Shown here piece by piece: positions 1 through 6,145 of a stretch of 8,342 bases of DNA (its first letter is position 1; every line of letters starts with the position of its first letter). The translations under genes and the position numbers were made by a program. The stretch spans positions 1-8,342 of the forward strand of contig SCVQ01000460.1 of assembly GCA_004296865.1 (NCBI GenBank), in the 5' to 3' direction. Origin of the DNA: Nitrospirota bacterium (GTDB taxonomy: Bacteria > Nitrospirota > Nitrospiria > Nitrospirales > Nitrospiraceae). The notes beneath the pieces are model-generated. The model was not told the DNA's origin, ran no database searches, and saw only the letters and a program-made list of their open reading frames with translations.

Positions 1-10
1 GGCCGATTGC

Positions 11-39
11 TTGACAGTCGTGGAGCGGTTTGCTATAAA
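11..39 (+). promoter_or_regulatory. Sigma70-type promoter ahead of shc
   Basis: A perfect -35 box TTGACA (11-16) is followed by a 17-base spacer and a -10 box TATAAA (34-39), one base from consensus. Both hexamers and the optimal spacing make this a strong housekeeping-sigma promoter candidate. Transcription would begin near 46-47, leaving a leader of about 100 bases before shc. There is no competing promoter of similar quality between genes until the gap ahead of dxs, so this could drive the whole shc to DUF3187 block. The call rests on pattern match only. Confidence 0.75.
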
Positions 40-46
40 GCAAACC
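27..46. promoter_or_regulatory. Inverted repeat around the -10 box, possible operator
   Basis: Two perfect 7-base arms, GGTTTGC (27-33) and GCAAACC (40-46), flank exactly the six bases of the -10 box. The geometry (20-base dyad centred on the -10 element) is typical of a binding site for a dimeric repressor. As RNA it would be mostly upstream of or at the predicted start point, so a DNA operator is more plausible than a transcribed hairpin. No cognate regulator is in the window. Confidence 0.45.
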
Positions 47-47
47 T

Positions 48-134
48 ATGAATTTTCTCGGAATCAGCCCCTTCGATCTCGCCTTTGAGAGGCCAGCGCC
101 TCTTCCCTCAGGCTCTCTGTTCATCGCCGGATGA
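48..134 (+). other. Possible 28-codon leader ORF before shc
   Basis: An ATG at 48-50 opens a short frame that ends at TGA 132-134, twelve bases before the shc start and in the same frame as shc. Its product would begin MNFLGISPFD and end SLFIAG. The ATG lies one or two bases after the predicted transcription start, so translation would have to be nearly leaderless, with no Shine-Dalgarno. It has no recognisable motif such as a run of regulatory codons. It may simply be chance or a relic of a longer shc 5' end. Confidence 0.15.
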
Positions 135-146
135 GATGCCACGCTT

Positions 147-2321
147 ATGCAACTCATTAAGAGTTTGATTACACGTCTGTCTAACAGCCTGTTTGCATCG
201 GGTCCTGGCCGGCTCAGGGGAGGGACCTCGGCGGGAACCGCCGCTTCGATACGCCTGGTCTCGCACAATCCTCATGCTGCTGCGGTTCCGGATCAGACCG
301 GGCGGCGGGTCGCCAGCCCGTCGATGGGGCAGTCGGAGTCGGTTGACGAGGCGGTGCGCCGCAGCCAGGCCTGGTTCCTGTCCAGACAGCATCCCCGCGA
401 AGGGTACTGGGTTGCGGAATTGGAGGCTGATACCACCCTGACGTCCGAGTACCTGATGCTCCGTCGTTTCTTGGGGAAGGTGGATCCGGAGCGCGAGCGC
501 AAAGCGGTGCGCTACCTCCGGACCATGCAATTGCCGGATGGCGGATGGTCGATCTACTACGGCGGGCTCTGTGAAATCAGCGCCTCGGTGAAAGCGTATT
601 TCGCCCTGAAGCTGTCGGGGGTGTCGGCCGACGAGCCCTTCATGGTGCGTGCGAAAGACGCGATTCGCGCGCGCGGCGGGGTGGTGGCAGCCAACGTCTT
701 CACGAAGATCACGCTGGCGCTCTTCGACCAGTATGATTGGCGCGGCGTTCCCAGCATGCCGCCCGAAATCATGCTGCTCCCGAAGCGGTTTTATTTCAGC
801 GTCTACGCCCTGTCCTATTGGTCCAGGGCCGTTCTGATCCCTCTCCTGATCGTGTTCTTGCATCGGCCGGTCTGCCGCATCCCCCGCGAGCAGGGGATCG
901 ACGAGTTGTTCGTGCAGTCTCGCGAACACGTTGCCTTCAATAAGGTCCCGCCCTTCAAAAAGGACGATGCCTGGTTCACCTGGCGGAATTTCTTCATCAC
1001 GCTTGACCAGGGAATCAAGCTCTACGATCGCATGCCGATCCGCGCGCTGCGTGACGCGGCCGTTCGGAAAGCGGCGGAGTGGATGCTGGCCCATGTGAAA
1101 GGCTCCGGGGGGCTCGGCGCGATTTATCCGGCGATGGCCAACTCGGTCGTCGCGATGCGGTGCTTGGGCTACGGCGTGGATCATCCGTCGGTGGTGAAGG
1201 CTCTCCGCGAGATCGAGGCCTTGGAGGTCTACGACGTTGCCCGTGACGGCCAAGGGCCGGCGGAGACGCTGCACCTGCAGCCCTGTTTCTCCCCCGTGTG
1301 GGACACGGCCCTCTTGATGAATGCCCTGGTCGAATCGGGGATGCCGCAACACCATCCGGCGCTGCAGAAAGCGGCGGCTTGGTTGTGCTCCCGTCAGGCT
1401 ACCGCCGTGGGCGACTGGAAAGTCTCGTCGCCGCAGGCCGAACCCGGCGGCTGGTATTTTCAATTTGAGAACGAGTTGTATCCGGACGTCGATGACTCGG
1501 CCGTGGTCTTGATGGCGCTGGCGAAGCTGCGCCTGAGCGACCGTCAGACGCAACAAGCTATCGCACGCGGTTACCGCTGGGTCATGGCCATGCAGGGCTC
1601 CGATGGCGGCTGGGGGGCGTACGACAAAGACAATAATCGGATGGTGTTCAACCTCATTCCGTTCGCCGATCACCGGGCCCTTTTGGACCCCAGCACGGCC
1701 GATATAGCCGGCCGCTGTCTGGAGCTGTTGGGGACGCTCGGTTATGACCGGACACATCCGGCTGCGGGGCCGGCCCTGGGGTTCCTGCTGCGTGAGCAGG
1801 AGGCCGACGGCAGTTGGTTCGGCCGCTGGGGCGTGAACTATATTTACGGGACCTGGTCGGTCCTCGCCGGGCTGCAGGCCATCGGTGAGGACATGTCCGC
1901 GCCCTACATACGCCGGGCGGTCGCGTGGCTGGAGTCGAAACAGAATCCGGACGGAGGGTGGGGGGAATCCTGCCTGTCGTACGCCGAACCTGCCACGGCA
2001 GGCCAGGGAGAGAGTACGCCCTCCCAGACGGCCTGGGCGCTCATCGCGCTGTTTTCGGCGGGAGCGACGGATTCCATCAGCGTTGTGCGGGGCGTGAATT
2101 ATCTCTTGCGTCAGCAACGGGAGGACGGCTCGTGGGAGGAGGTCCGCCACACCGGCACCGGCTTCCCGCGGGTGTTTTACCTCCGCTACCATTGGTATGC
2201 GCAATATTTCCCGCTGTGGGCGCTGGCGCTGTATCGGAACATGCGGGCGCACGGTCGGTCGAAGGCCGATGAGTTGTGTCAGGCGGCTCGTGAGACGGGA
2301 TGCTTTTGGTCGCAAGTCTGA
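147..2321 (+). CDS. shc: Squalene-hopene cyclase
   Basis: This 724-residue protein is a class II triterpene cyclase that protonates squalene and folds it into hopene/diplopterol, as a monotopic inner-membrane enzyme. The catalytic acid motif DVDD is at residues 447-450 (within YPDVDDSAVV), the bacterial squalene-cyclase form and not the DCTAE of oxidosqualene cyclases. Five QW repeats are visible: QLPDGGW 128-134, QGSDGGW 483-489, QEADGSW 551-557, QNPDGGW 599-605 and QREDGSW 657-663. The C-terminal run GFPRVFYLRYHWYAQYFPLWAL is split across the usual cyclase ending. Family members are generally about 630-690 residues, and the excess is an N-terminal stretch of roughly 60 residues before the conserved region. 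ATG 147 has only a weak GATGAG-like element upstream; an alternative ATG at 324 (residue 60) has none. It is first in the block, 37 bases ahead of the HpnG-like gene. Confidence 0.97.
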   Translation: MQLIKSLITRLSNSLFASGPGRLRGGTSAGTAASIRLVSHNPHAAAVPDQTGRRVASPSMGQSESVDEAVRRSQAWFLSRQHPREGYWVAELEADTTLTSEYLMLRRFLGKVDPERERKAVRYLRTMQLPDGGWSIYYGGLCEISASVKAYFALKLSGVSADEPFMVRAKDAIRARGGVVAANVFTKITLALFDQYDWRGVPSMPPEIMLLPKRFYFSVYALSYWSRAVLIPLLIVFLHRPVCRIPREQGIDELFVQSREHVAFNKVPPFKKDDAWFTWRNFFITLDQGIKLYDRMPIRALRDAAVRKAAEWMLAHVKGSGGLGAIYPAMANSVVAMRCLGYGVDHPSVVKALREIEALEVYDVARDGQGPAETLHLQPCFSPVWDTALLMNALVESGMPQHHPALQKAAAWLCSRQATAVGDWKVSSPQAEPGGWYFQFENELYPDVDDSAVVLMALAKLRLSDRQTQQAIARGYRWVMAMQGSDGGWGAYDKDNNRMVFNLIPFADHRALLDPSTADIAGRCLELLGTLGYDRTHPAAGPALGFLLREQEADGSWFGRWGVNYIYGTWSVLAGLQAIGEDMSAPYIRRAVAWLESKQNPDGGWGESCLSYAEPATAGQGESTPSQTAWALIALFSAGATDSISVVRGVNYLLRQQREDGSWEEVRHTGTGFPRVFYLRYHWYAQYFPLWALALYRNMRAHGRSKADELCQAARETGCFWSQV

Positions 2322-2358
2322 GGCCCTGCCTCCGCGTGGCCGGTGAGGCTCCGATGCC

Positions 2359-3189
2359 ATGGCGGCTCATGCGCGCAGCGGCGCGTTGCGTGAGGCGGCG
2401 GGACTTTTGAAGCGGGTCGGGATTTTCACGGCAACTCGGTGGGAACTCGACGCGGTCTGCCGCGCCGTGCGGGTTGAGGAAAAGAGGCGTATCGCCGGCG
2501 CCCGCTGTCTGGTCGGGCTTCGGGGGAACTGCAGAATCTATGCGTTCCAGACCGGCGTGGGGGCTGCAAAGGCCGGGGCGGTCTGCCGCGAAGTGCTGGC
2601 GCAACACCCGCTGGATCTTGCCCTCTCGTGCGGCTTCGCCTGTGCCCTTGCCCCGTCCCGGATCGGCGATTTACTGATCGGCACGGACGTCACCGTGCAG
2701 GAGGACGGGGTCTCCTCGTTAGGTCAGGCTGCTGTCCCAAGCGGCGCCGTGCCTTGTGCAGAGCCGTTCCGCGAGGTCGCGATCGCTGCGGCACAAAAAG
2801 CGGGTCTTGCCGCGCACGTGGGGCGCTTTGTGACGGTCCCGCGGGTGCTCTGGCGGGCCGATGAGAAACGCAGGGCGGCGCTGTCTACCGGAGCCATCGG
2901 CTTGGACATGGAGAGCGCTGCGATGGGGGCGGCGGCGGTTGCGCGGCAGGTTCCCTTTCTGGTTGTGCGCGCTGCGTCCGACTTGCTGGACGAGGACCTC
3001 CCGCTGGACTTCAACCTGTTCCTGGCCCCGCCCGGCCCACGTGGGTTCGCGGGGTGGTTGCGTGGGGCAGGATTCTGTTTGGTCCATCCGTCCGCCGTGG
3101 TCGGTCTCAACCGGCTGCGTCGGCAGAGCGCGGTGGCGTCTGAACGAATGACTCGGTTCGTGGAGAGGTTTCTGGATGATCTGCAGTAA
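2359..3189 (+). CDS. hpnG: HpnG-like hopanoid-associated nucleoside phosphorylase
   Basis: The 276-residue product belongs to the PNP/UDP phosphorylase and MTA/SAH nucleosidase superfamily. Visible marks are TGVGAAKAG at about 65-73, the nucleoside-site motif LDMESAAM at 182-189 and RAASD at 204-208, whose aspartate corresponds to the purine-protonating acid of the family. Hopanoid-associated members (HpnG) release adenine from adenosylhopane to give ribosylhopane in side-chain assembly. The position directly after shc is the main reason for choosing this over an ordinary MTA/SAH nucleosidase. The glycine-rich loop usually reading like GxAGgL is here SCGFACAL (90-97), with cysteine in place of a glycine. 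The start ATG 2359 follows GGTGAGG at 2342-2348; another ATG five bases earlier is out of frame. HpnH, the partner that makes adenosylhopane, is not in this window. Confidence 0.82.
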   Translation: MAAHARSGALREAAGLLKRVGIFTATRWELDAVCRAVRVEEKRRIAGARCLVGLRGNCRIYAFQTGVGAAKAGAVCREVLAQHPLDLALSCGFACALAPSRIGDLLIGTDVTVQEDGVSSLGQAAVPSGAVPCAEPFREVAIAAAQKAGLAAHVGRFVTVPRVLWRADEKRRAALSTGAIGLDMESAAMGAAAVARQVPFLVVRAASDLLDEDLPLDFNLFLAPPGPRGFAGWLRGAGFCLVHPSAVVGLNRLRRQSAVASERMTRFVERFLDDLQ

Positions 3190-3213
3190 GGCTCACGGCG
3201 CGAGGCACGCGTC

Positions 3214-3234
3214 CCGCCGACATGGTGTCGCCGG
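3214..3234 (+). other. Small hairpin between hpnG and mlaE
   Basis: CGACA (3218-3222) pairs with TGTCG (3226-3230) over a 3-base loop, and after one C-C mismatch CCG (3214-3216) pairs with CGG (3232-3234). No run of T follows, so it is not a standard intrinsic terminator. It could stabilise or mark a processing point in the message between the lipid-synthesis and transport genes, or be chance in G+C-rich DNA. Confidence 0.25.
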
Positions 3235-3276
3235 ATTCCCAAGCGGTCTGTGGACGCTCTTTCCGCAGGGGGGGCG

Positions 3277-4050
3277 ATGCTGACCGCCGGCATCGCAGGG
3301 ATCGGCCGCACGACCCTCTTCCTGATTCGGGAGATGGGGCGGATGGTTGTCTTCCTGTCCTCGACCACCGCCTGGCTGTTTCGCCCCCCGCTGCGGCCCT
3401 TCCAAATTCTCAAACAACTCCATTTCATCGGTTTCAAGTCCATGTTTGTGGTGGTGTTGACCGCCGCCTTCACCGGGATGGTGTTGGGCTTGCAAGGCTA
3501 CTACACGCTCCGGAAGTACGGATCGGAGGCGGCCCTCGGAGCCGCCGTGGCGCTGAGCATCATTCGAGAACTGGGGCCGGTCCTGGCGGCGCTGATGGTG
3601 ACGGCCCGTGCGGGCTCGGCCATGACGGCCGAGATCGGCATCATGCGGATTACGGAACAGATCGATGCGCTCGATACGATGGCGATCAATCCCTTGCAGT
3701 ATCTGATCTCGCCGAAGGTGGTGGCCGGCCTCATCGGAGTGCCGCTGTTGGTGGCGATCTTCGACGTCGTGGGGATCTATGGGGGCTACCTGGTGGGCGT
3801 CGATCTCCTCGGCGGCAATTCCGGCGCCTATTGGAACTCCATCGAGTCGGCGGTGGAGTGGAAGGACGTGTACGGCGGCATCTGGAAGTCGGTCAGTTTT
3901 GGGCTGATCGTGACGTGGGTCTGCTGCTACAAAGGCTATTACACCAGGATGAGCGCGGAAGGGCTGGGAACGGCTACGACCGAGGCGGTGGTGTTGGCCT
4001 CGGTGTTGATTCTTGTCTGGGATTATTTCCTGACCTCGGTGCTGCTCTAG
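3277..4050 (+). CDS. mlaE: MlaE-type lipid ABC transporter permease
   Basis: This is an inner-membrane permease of the MlaE/YrbE family, which pairs with MlaF and MlaD to extract or insert lipids. From ATG 3277 it is 257 residues, close to the usual length. Diagnostic stretches are FTGMVLGLQG near 65-74, IIRELGPVLAAL near 95-106 and the family signature ARAGSAMTAEIG at 110-121 followed by MRITEQIDAL to 132. Hydrophobic segments fall at about 56-74, 86-108, 140-175, 200-215 and the C-terminus. A GTG at 3250 would add nine residues and is the longest open frame. ATG 3277 is preferred because a strong purine run (AGGGGGGG) lies about six bases before it, while the GTG has none. The 87-base gap from hpnG carries no evident promoter. 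Confidence 0.95.
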   Translation: MLTAGIAGIGRTTLFLIREMGRMVVFLSSTTAWLFRPPLRPFQILKQLHFIGFKSMFVVVLTAAFTGMVLGLQGYYTLRKYGSEAALGAAVALSIIRELGPVLAALMVTARAGSAMTAEIGIMRITEQIDALDTMAINPLQYLISPKVVAGLIGVPLLVAIFDVVGIYGGYLVGVDLLGGNSGAYWNSIESAVEWKDVYGGIWKSVSFGLIVTWVCCYKGYYTRMSAEGLGTATTEAVVLASVLILVWDYFLTSVLL

Positions 4051-4122
4051 CTGGGGAAGCGCTCCGCGATCAGCGTCAGCGTTGGTAATGGGACGGGAAG
4101 TTGACGGCTGCAAACGGTATCA

Positions 4123-4896
4123 ATGAGTAAGGTATCAACGATTAAATTGGTCGGCGTCGAGAAAGCGTTCGGAAGCCAGCAAGTCTTGCGCGGCGTAGAT
4201 TTGACCATTCCGCCGGGTAAACTGACGACCATCATCGGGCCCAGCGGGGAGGGGAAAAGCGTCTTGCTCAAGCACATGATCGGCCTGCTCCAGCCGGACC
4301 GCGGCGAAGTCTGGGTGGACGGCCTGGAGATCTCACGGCTCAAAGGGAAGGCGCTCAACGAGGTGCGCAAGCGGTTCGCCATGCTGTTCCAGGGCGCGGC
4401 CCTGTTCGACTCTCTGACCGTCTTCGGGAACGTGGCGTTCCCGTTACGGGAGAAGCTCAGGCTGCCGGAGCCTGACGTCACGCGACGGGTCGAGGAAAAG
4501 CTGGCGCAGGTGGGGCTGTCCGGGATGGGGCACAAGTTTCCGGCCGAACTGAGCGGCGGGATGCGGAAGCGCGCCGGTCTGGCGCGGGCGCTGGTGATGG
4601 AGCCGGAGATCATCCTCTTTGACGAGCCGACCACGGGGCTGGACCCGCTCATGGCGAAAACCATCCACGATCTGATCGTGGCCATGCAGCGGACGTTCAG
4701 GTTCACGGCCGTCATGGTGAGTCACGAGATCCCGGAGGTCTTTGCGATTTCGGATTGGGTGGCGATGTTGAAGGAAGGCAAGATCGTGGCGATGGCGCCT
4801 TCGGCGGACTTCCAACGCAGCACCAACCCGAGCGTTCTCGAATTCATTTCGGTGGGCGGGCCGGCCCCGCTTGCCTCCGCACTGCCAGGGAGCTGA
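4123..4896 (+). CDS. mlaF: MlaF-type lipid ABC transporter ATPase
   Basis: The 257-residue protein is the cytoplasmic ATPase that powers the MlaE permease. Walker A GPSGEGKS is at 39-46, the Q-loop lies in AMLFQGAALFDSLTVFGNV, the signature LSGGMRKRAGLARAL is at 143-157, Walker B IILFDEP has its D167/E168 pair, the D-loop is GLD at 172-174, and the switch histidine is H201 in VSHEIPEVF. The LFQxxALF and LSGGMRKR wording is characteristic of the MlaF/Ttg2A branch and not of sugar or peptide importers. All catalytic elements are intact. ATG 4123 is the only convincing start because a stop lies in frame at 4102-4104, though no clear Shine-Dalgarno precedes it. Its stop is one base from the mlaD start, which implies translational coupling. 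No STAS-domain mlaB is found nearby. Confidence 0.96.
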   Translation: MSKVSTIKLVGVEKAFGSQQVLRGVDLTIPPGKLTTIIGPSGEGKSVLLKHMIGLLQPDRGEVWVDGLEISRLKGKALNEVRKRFAMLFQGAALFDSLTVFGNVAFPLREKLRLPEPDVTRRVEEKLAQVGLSGMGHKFPAELSGGMRKRAGLARALVMEPEIILFDEPTTGLDPLMAKTIHDLIVAMQRTFRFTAVMVSHEIPEVFAISDWVAMLKEGKIVAMAPSADFQRSTNPSVLEFISVGGPAPLASALPGS

Positions 4897-4897
4897 T

Positions 4898-5341
4898 ATG
4901 GAAAAAGCCAAACTGGAACTGGTCGTCGGGATTTTTGTCCTGCTGGGCATCGCCTGCTTGGGATACCTGTCCGTCAAGCTGGGCAAGTTGGAGGTGATCG
5001 GAAGCCACCTCTACGACGTGCAGGCGGAGTTTACGTCGGCCTCTGGACTGAAGTCGGGGGCCACGGTGGAGATTGCCGGGGTCGAGGTGGGTCGGGTCAA
5101 GACGATCCTGCTGAAGGACGATCAGGCCATGGTGGTGCTGGCGGTGCGCGACGGGATCAAGCTGTACAGCGACACGATTGCATCGATCAAAACGCGCGGC
5201 ATCATCGGAGAGAAGTATGTGTCCCTGTCGCCCGGCGGCGGCGGCGAGCCGCTGCTTGCAGGAGGCAAGATCAGGGATACGGAAGCGGGGCTTGACCTTG
5301 AGGAACTGGTCAGCCAATACATCCACGGAAAAGTGAATTAG
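4898..5341 (+). CDS. mlaD: MlaD-type MCE-domain lipid-binding protein
   Basis: This 147-residue protein has one N-terminal membrane helix (about residues 8-25) and a single periplasmic MCE domain (about 38-120). Family members form a hexameric ring on MlaE through which lipid passes. Recognisable MCE text is FTSASGLKSGATVEIAGV with VGRV, and IKTRGIIGEKYVSLSPGG, then a glycine-rich pore-loop region. The ending LDLEELVSQYIHG matches the short C-terminal helix of MlaD. The polar tail that extends some homologues beyond this helix is absent, giving a compact protein. ATG 4898 is chosen over an upstream in-frame ATG at 4871 because AGGGAG lies at 4887-4892 with a 5-base gap and the upstream choice would overlap mlaF by 26 bases. 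It follows mlaF after one base. Confidence 0.94.
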   Translation: MEKAKLELVVGIFVLLGIACLGYLSVKLGKLEVIGSHLYDVQAEFTSASGLKSGATVEIAGVEVGRVKTILLKDDQAMVVLAVRDGIKLYSDTIASIKTRGIIGEKYVSLSPGGGGEPLLAGGKIRDTEAGLDLEELVSQYIHGKVN

Positions 5342-5389
5342 TCGAAGCGGCTCATGCCGCGGCGCCATGACGGCGTGGCGGGAGCGCTC

Positions 5390-5407
5390 TGAGAGAAATG
5401 AGAGAAA
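5390..5407 (+). repeat. Tandem 9-base repeat before mlaC
   Basis: TGAGAGAAA occurs twice head to tail (5390-5398 and 5399-5407). The second copy runs into the purine stretch AAGGGG (5406-5411) that serves as the likely ribosome-binding site of mlaC. The junction between copies creates an extra in-frame ATG at 5398. The perfect adjacent duplication suggests replication slippage. Confidence 0.7.
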
Positions 5408-5418
5408 GGGGCGAACCT

Positions 5419-6087
5419 ATGAATGGACGGGGGCAGTGCGAACGGCGGGGCGCAGTCATCGGATCGACGGAGCGGACTCTGGGGGCTGCCGTGCGCGGGC
5501 TGGCGGTGGGGCTTGCCCTGTTGGTTGGGGGCGCGCTACCGGCGCAAGCCGCCGGCACGGCGACCGATTCGGTCAAACATACGGTCGACGAGGTCGTCCG
5601 CATTTTGCAGGATAAGGAGATGAAGAAGCCGGATCGGACGGACGAGCGGCGCCGGCTGCTCGAGAAGGTCATCGGCGACCGGTTCGATTACGACGAAATG
5701 GCCAAGAGGACCTTGACCACGCAATGGGCGAAACTGAACAGGGATGAGCAGCAGGAGTTTGTCGTGTTGTTCCGGCGGCTCTTGTCCAATACCTATGCCG
5801 ACAAGATCGAAGGCTATTCCGGGGAGCCCGTGCAGTATCTCAATGAGCGGCAGCAGGAAGGTTTTGCCGAGGTCAAGACCAAGGTCATCTCCGGCAAGGC
5901 GGAGATCCCGCTGGACTACCGGCTCATGCACAAGTCCGATAATTGGCGCGTCTACGACGTCGTGGTGGATGGGGTCAGCCTCGTCAACAATTACCGAGGG
6001 CAGTTCACCAAGGTCATCCATTCGTCCTCCTACGCGGACCTTGTCGAGAAGTTGCGGAAGAAGTCCGACAAGTTCGTGGCGCAGTAG
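5419..6087 (+). CDS. mlaC: MlaC/Ttg2D-family periplasmic lipid carrier (HpnM-like)
   Basis: The 222-residue product has a Sec-type signal peptide: arginines in the first 26 residues, a hydrophobic core near 27-40 and a likely cut after PAQA at residue 44. The mature part resembles the MlaC/toluene-tolerance Ttg2D family, a soluble carrier that shuttles a lipid between MlaD and the outer membrane. The stretches RFDYDEMAKRTL, WAKLNRDEQQEFVVLF and the DNWRVYDVVVDGVSLVNNYR region match the family layout. HpnM of hopanoid clusters is from this same family, so the gene could be labelled either way; the adjacent mlaEFD genes favour MlaC. ATG 5419 has AAGGGG about seven bases upstream, while ATG 5398 would add seven residues and has a weaker site. 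It lies 77 bases after mlaD. Confidence 0.92.
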   Translation: MNGRGQCERRGAVIGSTERTLGAAVRGLAVGLALLVGGALPAQAAGTATDSVKHTVDEVVRILQDKEMKKPDRTDERRRLLEKVIGDRFDYDEMAKRTLTTQWAKLNRDEQQEFVVLFRRLLSNTYADKIEGYSGEPVQYLNERQQEGFAEVKTKVISGKAEIPLDYRLMHKSDNWRVYDVVVDGVSLVNNYRGQFTKVIHSSSYADLVEKLRKKSDKFVAQ

Positions 6088-6145
6088 AGAGCTGGGGCAT
6101 CGTTAAGGCAAGCCCTGTTGGCCGGACGGGGGCGTCGTTGTCGAG

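Noticed and set aside
147..2321. Oxidosqualene (sterol-type) cyclase instead of squalene-hopene cyclase
   Set aside because: The catalytic motif is DVDD, the bacterial squalene cyclase form, not DCTAE, and the neighbouring HpnG-like gene fits hopanoids.
108..2360. Very long open frame on the minus strand opposite shc (750 codons)
   Set aside because: It mirrors shc, whose five QW repeats and DVDD motif prove the + strand. The antisense product is rich in Arg, His, Pro and Gly with no recognisable domain, as expected for the reverse frame of G+C-rich coding DNA.
3193..4113. Minus-strand open frame opposite mlaE (306 codons)
   Set aside because: The sense strand encodes a clear MlaE permease, and the antisense protein is a His/Arg/Asp-rich low-complexity translation typical of shadows.
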